A stretch of DNA of 64,000 nt. Origin: Whalleya microplaca (Eukaryota > Ascomycota > Sordariomycetes > Xylariales > Xylariaceae). The position numbers and the translations under genes are program-made. Below are positions 10,866 to 22,221 of this stretch, in pieces. Under the pieces are notes generated by a model. The model did no database searches. It saw only the letters and a program-made list of their open reading frames with translations, and had not been told where the DNA came from. Positions within the stretch are counted from its first letter, which is position 1. Each line of letters starts with the position of its first letter. The stretch covers positions 1-64,000 of the forward strand of contig MU385775.1 in NCBI GenBank assembly GCA_022497155.1. Direction: 5' to 3'.

Positions 10866-11270
10866 ATGCATCCCAACATGGCGTGCTTCCAACCGCCGTA
10901 CCCCGACGCCGACCTCGGCTTCCAGTACCACGCCGTGCAGTGCTGGATGCAGAACCTCGGCTTCCTCCTCTGCGCGCTGGAGCAGCAGGTCCTGTACGCG
11001 CAGACCCTGGACCCCGACTCGCCCCTGTGGGAGTCCTGGAACGCGTACCTGGTGGCGGAGTTCTCGGCGCTGGCCGCCGGCGTCGTCTACCACCGCGAGT
11101 GGCTGCTGCACCTGGAGCGGGAGGCCGTGGCCCAGGCGCACCGCGACAGGTTGCGCAGGCTAAATCAGGCGCTTGAGGCTGCGCACGCGGAAGCAGTCGC
11201 TGCGAGGGCCAGGAAGGAGGCTATGTTGAGGGGGTTGAAGCGGGCTCTTAAGGAGGGCAACAGGTGGTGA
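10866..11270 (+). CDS. Small helical protein, unknown function
   Basis: A 134-residue frame starting MHPNMACFQPPYPDADLGF; an alternative ATG lies four codons in. It is strikingly GC-rich at third positions compared with its surroundings, which supports selection for coding. The sequence continues with an amphipathic region (FLLCALEQQVLYAQTL) and a long helix rich in Ala, Arg and Glu (LEREAVAQAHRDRLRRLNQA), ending in basic repeats. The overlapping frames on both strands are low-complexity shadows. No family is recognised, and an intron or a longer transcript cannot be excluded. Confidence 0.55.
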   Translation: MHPNMACFQPPYPDADLGFQYHAVQCWMQNLGFLLCALEQQVLYAQTLDPDSPLWESWNAYLVAEFSALAAGVVYHREWLLHLEREAVAQAHRDRLRRLNQALEAAHAEAVAARARKEAMLRGLKRALKEGNRW

Positions 11271-12583
11271 GGAGGTACCTGTTGTTGGAAAGAATCTTCT
11301 GGGCGTTCATATCTATAAGTGTTGGAGCATATATCTTGCGTTTGAGCATTGGAGTTCAGGATGTATAGATAAGCACCTGGCGTGCGATGAGAAACATACT
11401 GTGGCGTTCAGATCTGTGGGTACCATTTGTGCGAGTTGGGATAGATACATCTTATTTGTATATCACGGGTCGAGGGTCAACTTGATTATATAGACTTGAG
11501 TGCTTATGACAATATTTATGTACTAATTATATCGTGTTACAGTTGGATACGCGAATATAGTATTCCTATATGCTAGTTCAGCTTAAGCTGTCCTGTTTCC
11601 TCTCCAATCTACCTGCACATGTAGACCTAGCCACTATGCATATGTAATGTGTTCAAAAGTAACTATCGCAAGTTGAAATGGGTGCCAGGCTTGCTATGAA
11701 GTTAGATTAGCTTGTCATGCATCATGTAATTAGTCAAGTACAGCAATAAAGCTTAAAGAATTAAGATATTGTCACATCGTGTAATTTTATGCAGCCGTTG
11801 CTTTTCTCTATCCGTACAACCACCCACTGAATACAATACACCCGTGTTGATCAATATTCCTCAAGACTAGGATAGAAACCTCTCAATCGGTTAACTCTTC
11901 GGCTTGCGACGACGCATAACTGCGTATACTGCCTCTTATCGAATCACTGAGCGTGGTTCAGTATCGAGTGGGTTAATTGCAAGGACAACATACTAATATC
12001 AAAGCATAATGACTTGAGGTTCAGCTATTCTAGAGTGGCAGATGGCCCGTTATATATACACAATGCTACTATGTGCCTTGTACTGTACCAGTCCTTGGCC
12101 CAATTCAACACTTCAAGGCAATGAGTCTCCTGCTATTGGGAAGCCTCTGAGAGGGCTGGTCTCATCAAGCAGTATAATCATATATATCAATACAGTTTAA
12201 AGTTTCAACTATGTCCATGCCTGACTCCGGTTTTCCCCATCGGACTCAGGCTGATAGCTATGATCACCTCTCAAGACATTCATGGCAGACACAAATCGCA
12301 GCCACATCATTCAAAAGCGATATTAGAATCTTCATAACGTGATCTTTCCTAGGTAGGAGGGTATAAGACCAAAAATAAGACGGCGTATCTCAGGTTTCTA
12401 GTGTGTATACAAAGTACCAAAGCAGCGTACGCTCATGCATCTGTGCGATGCAATCGATGTCGCCGTGCTGTTTCTTACCGGGCCAGCTTTACCCGGGATC
12501 CATCGCCGGACATGCGAGGGACCGAAATCTTTTACAAATAAAGACAATCAACCGACTATGCGCCCCCCGCCGAACGCCCATTT
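11271..12583. other. Intergenic, no gene seen
   Basis: About 1.3 kb of AT-leaning sequence between the small GC-rich ORF and the 3' end of the GT31 gene. I see no coding frame, tRNA-like structure or strong repeat. Confidence 0.55.
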
Positions 12584-14248
12584 CTAATGCTTTTGCCAAA
12601 CCAGTTCGACGACCTCGTCGATCTCGCCCAAGGCGGAATTACCACCCCGCACGTATAGTTGTTTCAGATCGCCATTGCTCATGAGCTGTGACTCCCGCAG
12701 CTTGTAGCTCTGCTTCTGCTCCGCCTTATACCGCTCCCTCAGCGGGCCAATGCCGTATTCAAAGCCATCCTGACCTCTAATCCACGTCGCCTCTACGGTG
12801 TCTAAGTCCACGGAATCGAGGCCCTCCGGATACCTCGCGATGGAAAACCCGTTCGTCAGCACCGTATCTTTGCCGAACCGCCACCGCTGGAGGAAGCAGT
12901 CTCCGCAGAACGAGGCCGCCGTTGCTATCTTGTCGACTGGTTCGTCGTACCAGCTCTTCCAGTGGTGGAGGTTCAGAGGCCGGAGGCCGGCCTCGAAGAA
13001 TCCGCTGACGTCGCCCCTGATGTCCTGCTGGTACAGGCCCGGCAGAATGGTGAGCCTCGCCTTGGAGTTAGAGTATATGCAGTCCCGAATGATAATATCA
13101 CCTTCCTTCTCGTGTCCTTCATTAACACATTGCAACACCGTGCCACTAAGCCTTTTCGCCAGCGACGCAGACAAGAATGCGCCGGCGCCGCCGAAAGCCA
13201 TCATCCCATAACGGCGGACCTGTTCGAAGTCCTCGGACAGTGTTCCCACGTACGTATCTTTGTTGTGGTTCAGTGTGGCGAGGGAATCCGATAGGGGTTT
13301 CAGATGGGGAAAGAAGGTGTCGTCGTCCAGGAAGCCGTACCATTGGGTATCGGCGTGGCCGTGCTCCATCATGGGAAGAAAGACAGCGAAATGATTCTGT
13401 GACGTGGTATACTCTTCATCGAGCGGCTTTATTAGCGTCACATCCATGCCGGCCACCTTAAACTTCTGACTCAGCTCGTCCATTTCGCTGGGTAGTCTAC
13501 TACTCGCGTCCGTTACGACAGCCACAAGTTTCGCACCGGAACCGGAAAGCCATGTAGCAAAGGGTTCTATGGAAGAGTCAAGTCGGTGATAGTCGGTGGC
13601 AACGCCGAAGGTGAGGTGCGTGAATGACTTCTGAGCATACGGCTTGGGGACTTCAAGCTTGATGGGCGTGGATTCGGGCACTTTCGCGTTCCGACAGTTC
13701 CAAAGGTTGATCTCGACTTGGTCCTTGATCAGCGGTTCGGTAATGTTGGCCACATGGTCTCTATCAATGGTAGCCGAGAAAACGGGGCGGATGTGATGTC
13801 GACTGTAGCGCACACGCTCTGTGAATTCTAGCTGCACGCTGGCGCGCACCAGCAACTCCAGATCCTTGGGACAGTCTTTGCTGTTAGGCACGGGCAAAGG
13901 ATGTTCGCCCTTGACGGCATCTCCTTCGGCGCTGCTGTCGAATCCGGGCGCGGGGGCTGGTGGCGAGTCTGGATGCTGAGCTGCCGGCCGCGGCGGCGTT
14001 GATCCCCCATTGTTATTCGGTGCCTTCGCTGGGACCCCTGGGCTGAGGATTCCGTCGGTGCCCTTGGTTACGTCGGTCGGGTTGGGTTCCTGTGTCGGGG
14101 TCGCATCTTGAATAGAAGCGACATGAGAGCCTCCTGTTGTGTAAGGCTGCTGGCCTCGGTTATAGAGGTGGAAGGTTGTGTAGGTTACGAGGAAAAGGAG
14201 GACGGCGCTGGCGAAGACAAATACGCGGGGCACCTTGGAGTGAAACAT
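12584..14248 (-). CDS. Glycosyltransferase family 31-like type II membrane protein
   Basis: A single-exon frame of 554 residues. A short cytoplasmic tail (MFHSKVPR) and one membrane segment at about 9-29 (VFVFASAVLLFLVTYTTFHL) precede a Pro/Ser/Asn-rich stem up to about 125. This is the layout of a Golgi type II transferase. The catalytic part contains FGVATDYHRL and WYGFLDDDTFFPHL, with the metal and nucleotide-sugar binding DDD at about 308-310, followed by FGGAGAFLSASLAKRL and a GDIIIRDCIY segment, as in fungal fringe-like GT31 proteins. The probable role is adding a hexose to protein or lipid glycans in the secretory pathway. Donor and acceptor cannot be read from sequence. The 5' leader is rich in GTAT/TACG repeats. 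Confidence 0.85.
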   Translation of the reverse strand: MFHSKVPRVFVFASAVLLFLVTYTTFHLYNRGQQPYTTGGSHVASIQDATPTQEPNPTDVTKGTDGILSPGVPAKAPNNNGGSTPPRPAAQHPDSPPAPAPGFDSSAEGDAVKGEHPLPVPNSKDCPKDLELLVRASVQLEFTERVRYSRHHIRPVFSATIDRDHVANITEPLIKDQVEINLWNCRNAKVPESTPIKLEVPKPYAQKSFTHLTFGVATDYHRLDSSIEPFATWLSGSGAKLVAVVTDASSRLPSEMDELSQKFKVAGMDVTLIKPLDEEYTTSQNHFAVFLPMMEHGHADTQWYGFLDDDTFFPHLKPLSDSLATLNHNKDTYVGTLSEDFEQVRRYGMMAFGGAGAFLSASLAKRLSGTVLQCVNEGHEKEGDIIIRDCIYSNSKARLTILPGLYQQDIRGDVSGFFEAGLRPLNLHHWKSWYDEPVDKIATAASFCGDCFLQRWRFGKDTVLTNGFSIARYPEGLDSVDLDTVEATWIRGQDGFEYGIGPLRERYKAEQKQSYKLRESQLMSNGDLKQLYVRGGNSALGEIDEVVELVWQKH

Positions 14249-14425
14249 GTCACTCTATCCGTCGCATTGCTGGGAAGATAGACGAATACAGGATAAGGAT
14301 GTACGTATGCGACAGGGTCTATCGGCGAAGCCTATCCTCCTGTATATTTGCTCGGGTAGGCAAACAGGTAAGTAGGTTTTCGCTCAATACTTTCCCAAGA
14401 ATTAAGTTAGGTGAAGCTATCGTGT

Positions 14426-14465
14426 GGAGGTATGTACGTATGTATGTAAGGTATGTATGTGTAAG
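14426..14465. repeat. GTAT/GTAC microsatellite
   Basis: A degenerate (GTAT)n/(GTAC)n tract in the leader of the GT31 gene, reading GTATGTACGTATGTATGTAA. A second tract of the same type is near 14605-14625. Confidence 0.7.
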
Positions 14466-16740
14466 TATAAAGGGGATACGGCAAAACGGCACAGTCGGAG
14501 ACGGCGAGACAGCGAGACAGCAAAGGGTACAAATACAATACGTGTAAGAGAGGGAGAGGAAAAATGATAGCAACTAGGGACTAGTTAGGTCGGTGGCTTG
14601 GCGTAGGTATGTACGTATGTATGTACTGTAGGTAAAGAGAGAGAAAAAGACGAAGCTATCCCAGACAAGCCGGCGTTCGTATTGCAGAGGCAAAAGCGAT
14701 GCAGAGAGATGCAAGAGACGCAGAGACGCAGAGACGCAGAGGGCGCAGAGACATAAAGATGCAAACCGGAGATGTTTTTCTACTGTGTTTGAAAGCACGC
14801 AGGGCACGCAGGGCACGCAGGCACGCTCAGCAAGGGCTGTGAAGAGAGAGCAGACACTGGCAGAGCCGTCGAAGAACACGAAACCACAAAACCACAAAAC
14901 CGCAAAACACCCTGACGATCCTACCTTCTGGTCTGATACATGGGAGATTCCCCATAATGCCCATCATTCCTTCCTTGGGCGCACGTTAATGGGATATCCT
15001 GGTCGATCCAAAAGGTGACCTGACCAAATAAAAACCCATGCGTGTTGGGTGACGTATTTGTACGGCACCTATCCGGAAACAGCTCAGATTTTTTTGGACG
15101 GTCTAACCCGGCTGGGATTAGTGTGACGAGCCCAGCCTGCCTTGCCGTTACACAGCATCCAATAGCAACGCCGAACGTCATTTGGGTCCCCGATATTAAG
15201 AGACCTGCGTGCATTACCTAAGCGGGCATTGTACTGCCTACCTACCTCGGTACATACAATCCTCCATGGATGTAGGTATGCCCAGGTGTATATATGTACA
15301 TTCTATGTATGTTACATATGTACTGGGTATGCATCAATACAATACGTACAAATAGTAGTAATCTGTAAGAAGGCATGTGCAATTATTACAATACAATACA
15401 CTTGAGACACATACCCTATTTAGCCACATAAGTCATCCCGATGGCGGCCGCAACATTACCGAATCAGTCTTCCATTTAAGACACTGACTCGCTAACCGTG
15501 TTGCTTATCAGGTTTTGCGTGTTGCCAGGTTTCCAGGTTTCCAGCTGCCAGGTTTCCTATTAGCAGGAGAGCGAAAGACGCAGACGAAGACGAAGACGCG
15601 TCCTCGGCCGACGACGACAAGCGCCAAAACGACAACGACAAAAAACGCCAAACGCCAAACGCCAAACGCCAACAATGTGCCACAATTTTTATTAGTTTTT
15701 AGTAAAGAACAGACGCCGCAGGACCCGGTGGCAGGCCGCTAGGATGTCAATCCGTGCCAATCACTGCCAATCCGTGCCAAGACGGCGCCCCGCTAGTCCC
15801 GGTTTAAAAATCAACATTGTCCAATCATCCGGTTTGGCTTCAGCTGGCCGCCGGGCTGCCTAACAGGTACCTAGTGACAGCCCGGTAGCTAACTTTTTGT
15901 GGCTAGCAGGCGGCTTTATTAGGGGGCTTTACTATGGTATTAGATGGCTTTAGAGGTGTTCCAGGCCAATTTCGACATCTGCCACCAACAATAAGCGCCG
16001 CGTCTAGTTGCATCAGCGGCTGCCCATCTCCCTCGACGCTTGCGATATTGCATAGAGAACTACGACGGAGTAGGTAAAGGCAAGGGGGTACCGCTACTGT
16101 GGGACGCGTAATCCAGGGTTGACATCTGCCCACACCTTGCCAGGCTTGCATGTGGTCTATCAAGACATGGCAGTTGTGTACGCAACAGCGACCAGCATCT
16201 ACCAGCATCTACGCGGATGACGAGATGACAGACTGGGAAAAGTCCACGTATCATGTGAACAACTGCCTTACTGTGGCAGGGCTGGCAGAGTGGTAAGGCA
16301 ATAATACATACAATATGTATCGATTGAACTACTGCGGTAGCTGACTAGCAAGCTCTCACTACCAAGCCGTCTCTAATATCCCCAAATTAAAGATTTAAGT
16401 AACATGAAGAATTAACGAGTCGCAATAGGCTTTAAGAGTACCTAGTTAATGAGGCGGTGATCCCATGTACGCAAGTATGTATGTATACCAAATAATAAAT
16501 CAATGAAAAAGCTTCTGCCCAGCCAGCCAGCCAGACGATCCAATGGCTCCAGCAGTACCTAGAGAGGCGGCAGAGCGGCTTGTGTGCATGCATGCGCTTC
16601 TGCGCTGCTGCGGCGTGGAGAGAGAGAGGGGGGGGGGGGGGTATCACCGCCATGTGCGTACATACATGTCGAGTACCACCTCGGCTCCTCGGACCCCTCC
16701 AGGCTATCAGATGGTTGTCTCTAATTGAAGCATCTGCAGG

Positions 16741-16811
16741 CCTGACGGCTTGGGATGCTTGGTGCTGTACAACCATGCGGCCGCGATCATGATCGCGGCC
16801 AGGCCGTCAGG
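16741..16811. repeat. Nested inverted repeat with a perfect 22-base palindrome
   Basis: The half-site GGCCGCGATCA at 16779 is followed at once by its exact reverse complement, a palindrome with no loop. Just outside, CCTGACGGC at 16741 pairs with GCCGTCAGG ending at 16811. The structure could extrude as a cruciform or bind a dimeric protein. No gene is close. Confidence 0.75.
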
Positions 16812-19264
16812 TTTATGTATACATACAAGTAGCGATTGTTAAATTTCCATCAATGAAGCTTCGAGGATGGAAACGCACACGGCAGAGGCTGCAAGGTTCC
16901 TCTTCCCTTATTAGGTATGATTCCCATTTCGCGTATGAGCTTATGCCGGTGTCCCCAGGTGTCCCCCAACCGCTTCATATTTTCAGCTTGAAATCATAGT
17001 CAGAAGCATCAAGCAGACAGGCTGGTAACCTTAAGCCGTGTCAATGATTGTTATCGTGCAATACCCCAGAATCTCCTGAAGAAGGGGGTTGGGGCCCAGG
17101 GGAATGAAACAGATGTCTTACTCTATTCACAACCCATGCATGTTAAACCAAATGTTAGTGTCTCTCTATCTATCTATTAAGGTTTCTCTAGCATGCTTAC
17201 TTGCAGTACCGCCATGGCTCTCGATAATGAGAGTGCAGGATGACAGGAGAGACTACGAAAGCAATCTAGGGCCAACTGTCCGGTTTTGCTCGCAGCAAAC
17301 ATCTACCTGCCAGCCAGCTGAAAGGGGTAAGGAATAACCAAGTGTGGTCCGTTATACTCCGTCCAATATATTGAACTTGAGTGCCGAAGTAAGTAGGGTT
17401 CAGCTGACAACGCGAGCATATCTGCTTACGGTGGCTATTTTTCTTACATTCACATATCACTCACGTATCTATTGACGACGTTGATCGACGTTTGTTCGCT
17501 GCAACAACTCTTAATGGAAGACGACGCTTACGAGTACATTCTCTGTCGACCTCTATTGCCTATTCGTTAGCCTTTTCGTCCCTAATATCAAGCCGACGCT
17601 ATGTATGACTAGACCTTGGCAGAATCCGGGCCGCCTCGGAAGCTTCGCTCAAAGACCCATTCCAGTGTCATGCCAAATATTCGTTTCCAACGCGGTGCAA
17701 CAAAAGTTCCAAATATGAGGCTTCACATTGGAGTATTTTGCATCCACACAGCAAGAACTTCAATGTTGACCGTGTCCTTCCAAGCATAAGGGCGAGCCTT
17801 TTGCACGCCGGATCGGCGAATATGCTTCGTAGGGGTTCAATGTACCTGACTACCACCTAGTCTCATTCTGTATCTATAATCTCAAGGTGCGGAGTCTGAC
17901 TTCTCAGAGCCTTCGACGCGCATGTGCAGGACCAGTTATGGTGATCCACAAGACGCGCTCGGGTTCTTCGTGGGCGTAGATAGCACCGACATCTTAGTCA
18001 GCCCAAGACTACCGACCGTAGCATCGTCAAGCGACAAGTCGTTGACCATGGCGGCCAGCGCCATCGCAAGATTTCCTACGTTTATCGTCCTTTCCCATTC
18101 TCCTGCTCCTTGCCTCCCCATTCTCCGCGCTGTTCGATCTCCAACCGCCGCGCCTACTGCACCGCCATCTCCCCAGCCTCGCGAGCGACATACCAGCGCA
18201 TCTGGCTCTGGCACATAGCGACGAGGCGTCCGCAGCACGCCATCCACCGCGCGAGCCAGGGCCTCTCCGTGGCGTCGGCGACGTCCTTCAGCGGCGGCGG
18301 CGGGAGCTCGGGCACAGAGGTAGCTACCTAGCGCGCGGGGCGCAAATTCGATGGCGAAGAAGCACGGGCTGGGGACAAAGGTCATCGCGCTGGCTTGAGC
18401 GAGGCCCTGCCACGCGGCTGCGCGGCTGCGAGGCTTCAGTACACGTGCTCGAAGGCGTGTTCGCGCTGGCGAGTTTATGGGTCCTTGGTGGCTGTGCCTG
18501 CTTCTGCCGGGGGACGGGGCCCGCTGGTGAACAAGTCGCTCAGAAGGGGGTTCTGAAGGGAATGGATTAGGGACTAGCATCTCGACGGAGGCCTGTTACG
18601 GGGTGATTGGGTCACTATGAGTGGAACTGTCTAGGGCCATCGTTGACAGACTATAGTATCGATGTCTCCTCTTGAGGCTAGGTACTAGTCTATTCAGAAG
18701 AATATGAGGTCGTGTGTGGTTCTAGAGTCTCGTTCAGCAACAGTGTAGCGTCGACTAGGCAGTTGAACTATAGTGTAGTGTTCCGTGTTGTGAAGTAGCA
18801 CCCAGCGGGCGTATTGACACCGACACAAGAAACAATCGAAAGTACTCACCTCTACTTCCAGATTCCCAGTAGTCAACTTGTCAGGCACGCAAATATACGG
18901 ATTCCGAATTCCACATTTCTTTACATCTGATGAGCAGCACCTATACTGCCAGTGTCGACGGCTATCAGAACTTCGAGATGGTCTTAGCTGTGTTCGTGAA
19001 TAGCCAAGTATCAACGAGAGAGCAGGGACATCAATGCCGAGATGGAGTTCGCTACAGAAATCTACCTGCTACTTGATAGCCACTCCCATTTTTCGCCATG
19101 CTGCTCTCAAATGTGAACAGTATATATCATGACGAACGTCTGGCAACATCTACCACAGTGTCGTTGAAGACTAGACTACGCCCTTAGAAGATTATTGTGC
19201 CAAGACCAAAGAATTCTCACTCCGTGCAAGTCCACAATCTTGTTTCCACTGAATCTGCCGAGCC

Positions 19265-21637
19265 TCATGTAAGGCTACTGAACAAAGCGATATCAACGCC
19301 TTGTAGAGCCCAGTCATCTATATCTGCTGCTAGTCCAGGAACGAGCAGGTGGGCCTCTTGCGGACCGCTGGAATTCTCTAGAGACGATGAAACTTGATCC
19401 CAATTTGCCGATCCGGACTCTTGGAGCTGATCTAGTGGATTGAGGTACGATGGTACAGCTTGCCAGTCAGCGTTGACGGGCTGGGCAGCACTGATGTCAT
19501 AGCCAGCTGCGCGGTTTGCAGCGGCTGTTTCTTTCTGCTGCGCCTTATGTTGCTCTCGATTGAGCCGCAGCTCTGGTTCACAGATAAGTATAGGGCTAGT
19601 ATCAGCCGTTTGCGAGGCAGACGCGTTCTTATGCCAGTCTTCGGAGAGTGCCTGTGGTTCGGTAGTATCGGAAATAGTAGGGTAGCTCTTAATCTTGACG
19701 GTCCCGAAGTAGGGAATATGGATACGAAGTTCACTACACTTTTCACCTTTCTCGCGAAGACATCCAGGCTCCTGCTTGTCGAGCTCTGAGGAGGCACTAG
19801 TATGGTAGCATCCTCCCCTAGCAGAATTATTCTCGATAGCGAGGAGTGGTTGGAGAATACTCGATATCTTTTGAGCGATAACATCATGATTTCTTTGCGC
19901 CATCGTCTCCATAATTTCGAGGGTTCGTTGGAGCAGTCCGCGATCGCTCAATCGCTGGTGCTGGAGGGATTGGAAAACAGGGACACCTTTGCCGGGATCA
20001 GTTTTCTGCTGGCGACGAGCTTCTATATGCGTAAGACATAATACCGTGCTAGCAACAAAGACGACAAAATCGATACCACGACAGTAAGCAGTAGCTAAGT
20101 TAGATTCGCGGAAAGCTACGAACTGGGCGACGATCGCACGGCTGGCATTTGCAGCAGTCATTTTGCTGTAATCGTAACTCGGATCGGTGGAAGAGGGCTG
20201 GATCACGTATGGTAGGTGTAGCTGTACTAAAAGATGGCGGTGTGTGAACTGATTCGTAAGGCGGATTGACTCTTCGAATGCCCCAGCGTCGTTACTGGCG
20301 GTGGCAGCAGGGCCAGGAGTCATTAGCCACCACTGCGGCGGCATTAGGGCGGCAGCCTCCTGGAGCATTTTGTCGACCATGTAAGTCGCCGCAAGATCGG
20401 TTCGTTCCGCGCTGTTGCGCTCTAGAATGAGTCCAGCTGCAACCCCCAAGTTACGCTCCATGCACTCCATAGCCGTACAACTTTTTAGTGCCTCAGGACT
20501 AGCGAAGACGTTTTCTCGAGAGCCTTGCGGTAGGCCCAGCATTAACGACAAATACCGGTCCGTGTGTACCAATCGAAACCACATGTAATCAGCATCGATA
20601 CGGTCCCGAGTTTCTAATTCGAGAGCCATGCTAGGATAGTTGGTACCATTATGTAGACCCATCATCTGCGCTATGGACATGGCTCTGCGGTTTGTCACCC
20701 AGGCACGACGGATATTGCCAGCATTATTCAAGTACATGCTCTCGATCATAATACACTCAATGCCATCGAGCGAGCTAACGAGTTCGTCATCGCTAGTCAC
20801 CAGTCTACTAGCGGTATGGACGACGCGGGACATAACGGTGCGGTAGTCCGAGTCCATGCTAGTGAGTTTCTCGACAGAGCATGGTGGGATGCCTTGTAAA
20901 AGAGCGCCTAGCATTAGAAGCCTTCTTGCTATGAGGACTGGATGGGACCCTTCTGGAGGCAGCTGCAGCATGCGTTGCGGAGATGAAAGTTGCCTGGTAA
21001 ATCTAGAGTACGGCATACATACTACGCCATGAAATAATGCCGAAACATCAACCAACACACTCAATATGAGATTGAGATCGGGCTGGCTGGGCCACACCGC
21101 TAGAAGGACACGAGATAGTTCATCAAGACTGTTAGTGACGTTGCTCCCTAGAGCAAGATCAGGGACTGCGATCGGAACGGAAGATTGCAGTTCGGAGTTG
21201 GGGTAAAACTGATCGTCCCTAGAATCTGGCGTCTTCCCTTGTTAGATGAGCACATATCCAAAACAATGGTGGTGACTCTTACATACTAATGACTCTGCAG
21301 ACTCGGCTTGATTCGGCTGATTTCGGCGCAACGTATCCGGCATATCAGCACTGCTCTGCTTGACGAGTTTTTCAACTAGAGATTCCATGCGTCCAAGTCT
21401 ATCAATCCTTTTACTTGCGAGTGCTTCCTCATGGCAAAACTCTTGGCTGATACATTTGGTTCGACGACTCCTGCACCCGTCACAAATGCGTTCTGTAGGA
21501 GCTGCAAAGGTACATCGGATCTTCCGCCTCTTGCACTCCCAGCAACTTTGGGTGCCTTTGCGGACCTTCCGTCTCTTGGGCAAAGCTGGTGTTTCTCCCG
21601 CCGCGGCGGAGTCACAGTGTGTGTCAGCTTCTGGCAT
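19265..21637 (-). CDS. Zn2Cys6 transcription factor with fungal-specific regulatory domain
   Basis: Exons are 21637-21287 and 21232-19265, giving about 772 residues. The DNA-binding domain at about 30-62 has six cysteines in the binuclear-zinc pattern: CWECKRRKIRC, then CDGCRSRRTKC. A basic linker and a helix (RLGRMESLVEKLVKQSS) suited to dimerisation follow. Exon 2 carries the middle homology region: VVCMPYSRFTRQ, GIPPCSVEKL, MIESMYLNNAGNIRRAWVTN, and WFRLVHTDRYLSLMLGLPQG, which resembles the Fungal_trans core. The C-terminus is Gln/Ser-rich. The intron ends CTAACAAGGGAAG, chosen because it restores KTPDSRDDQF-type frame continuity; the exact acceptor may differ by a few bases. The gene is divergent from the NmrA-like gene 585 bases away, which it may regulate (inference). 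Confidence 0.88.
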
Positions 21638-22221
21638 TTTCAGAGTTCAGGTGTATTTTTCTGCTTCTGCGTCCTGCCAAGATAAGATCGTTCGTTGACC
21701 TTCGTTCAACTACAACGGAAAAGTTGGTCCGCAAACCCCAAAGGTCGTTCCTAGAGCCGCGGCACATACATATAACGTAGGTATTTCCACTACGAGCATT
21801 GATATTAGACGAAATTGCGAATCCTTGCTACATAGTCTCAGATAACTACCTATTATGCAGGTATGTAGGCATACGCAGTACGTCCGCCGCGGCGGAGAAA
21901 AGCTGCGCACGGACTCATCTGCTGTGGGAAATGTAACGTCGTAAATCAACCAATCAACTCTCAAGCGGCGTAAACTGGTCCGCGGTCAAAGATTGGACTT
22001 GATAGGTTAGGACTTCTACCAATGCCCTGGATAGAACCTGAGCGAATATATAATACCTAGAGAAGATGATCTGACTTATATTATTTTTTCGTGTACATAA
22101 GTCATCTTCAACAACACTTCGTAACATCATACGTTACGTACTACCCAATTGTGAAGTAGCCATCCTTGAACACGGTCTCGGGCTCTAGGTTAGCATTGCT
22201 TTGCGGTAGCTCAAGTTCACA
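21638..22221. promoter_or_regulatory. Divergent promoter between regulator and NmrA-like gene
   Basis: This 584-base spacer drives transcription both ways. It contains the palindrome TCCGCCGCGGCGGA near 21883, with CGG and CCG triplets in inverted orientation, the kind of site Zn2Cys6 dimers recognise. Another CCGCCGCGGCGG copy lies inside exon 1 of the regulator near 21597. Binding is inference only. Confidence 0.45.

Larger units (their letters stand above)
14249..19264. other. Long stretch without a defensible gene
   Basis: Five kilobases lie between the GT31 start and the 3' end of the Zn2Cys6 gene. They hold simple repeats (GTATGTACGTATG near 14430 and 14610; CAGAGACGCAGAGACGCAGA near 14715), a run of 14 G at 16628, a 22-base perfect palindrome at 16779, and a GC-rich patch at 17920-18560 with open but low-complexity frames on both strands. 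A Cys-containing minus-strand frame at 18694-19014 (CCSSDVKKCGIRNPYIC) has no start or signal peptide I can support. Small or multi-exon genes may be hidden here. Confidence 0.45.

Noticed and set aside
10609..11163. 184-codon plus frame overlapping the small GC-rich ORF
   Set aside because: Its second half is a Ser/Thr/Arg low-complexity read of a GC-rich stretch; the 10866 frame has ordinary protein composition.
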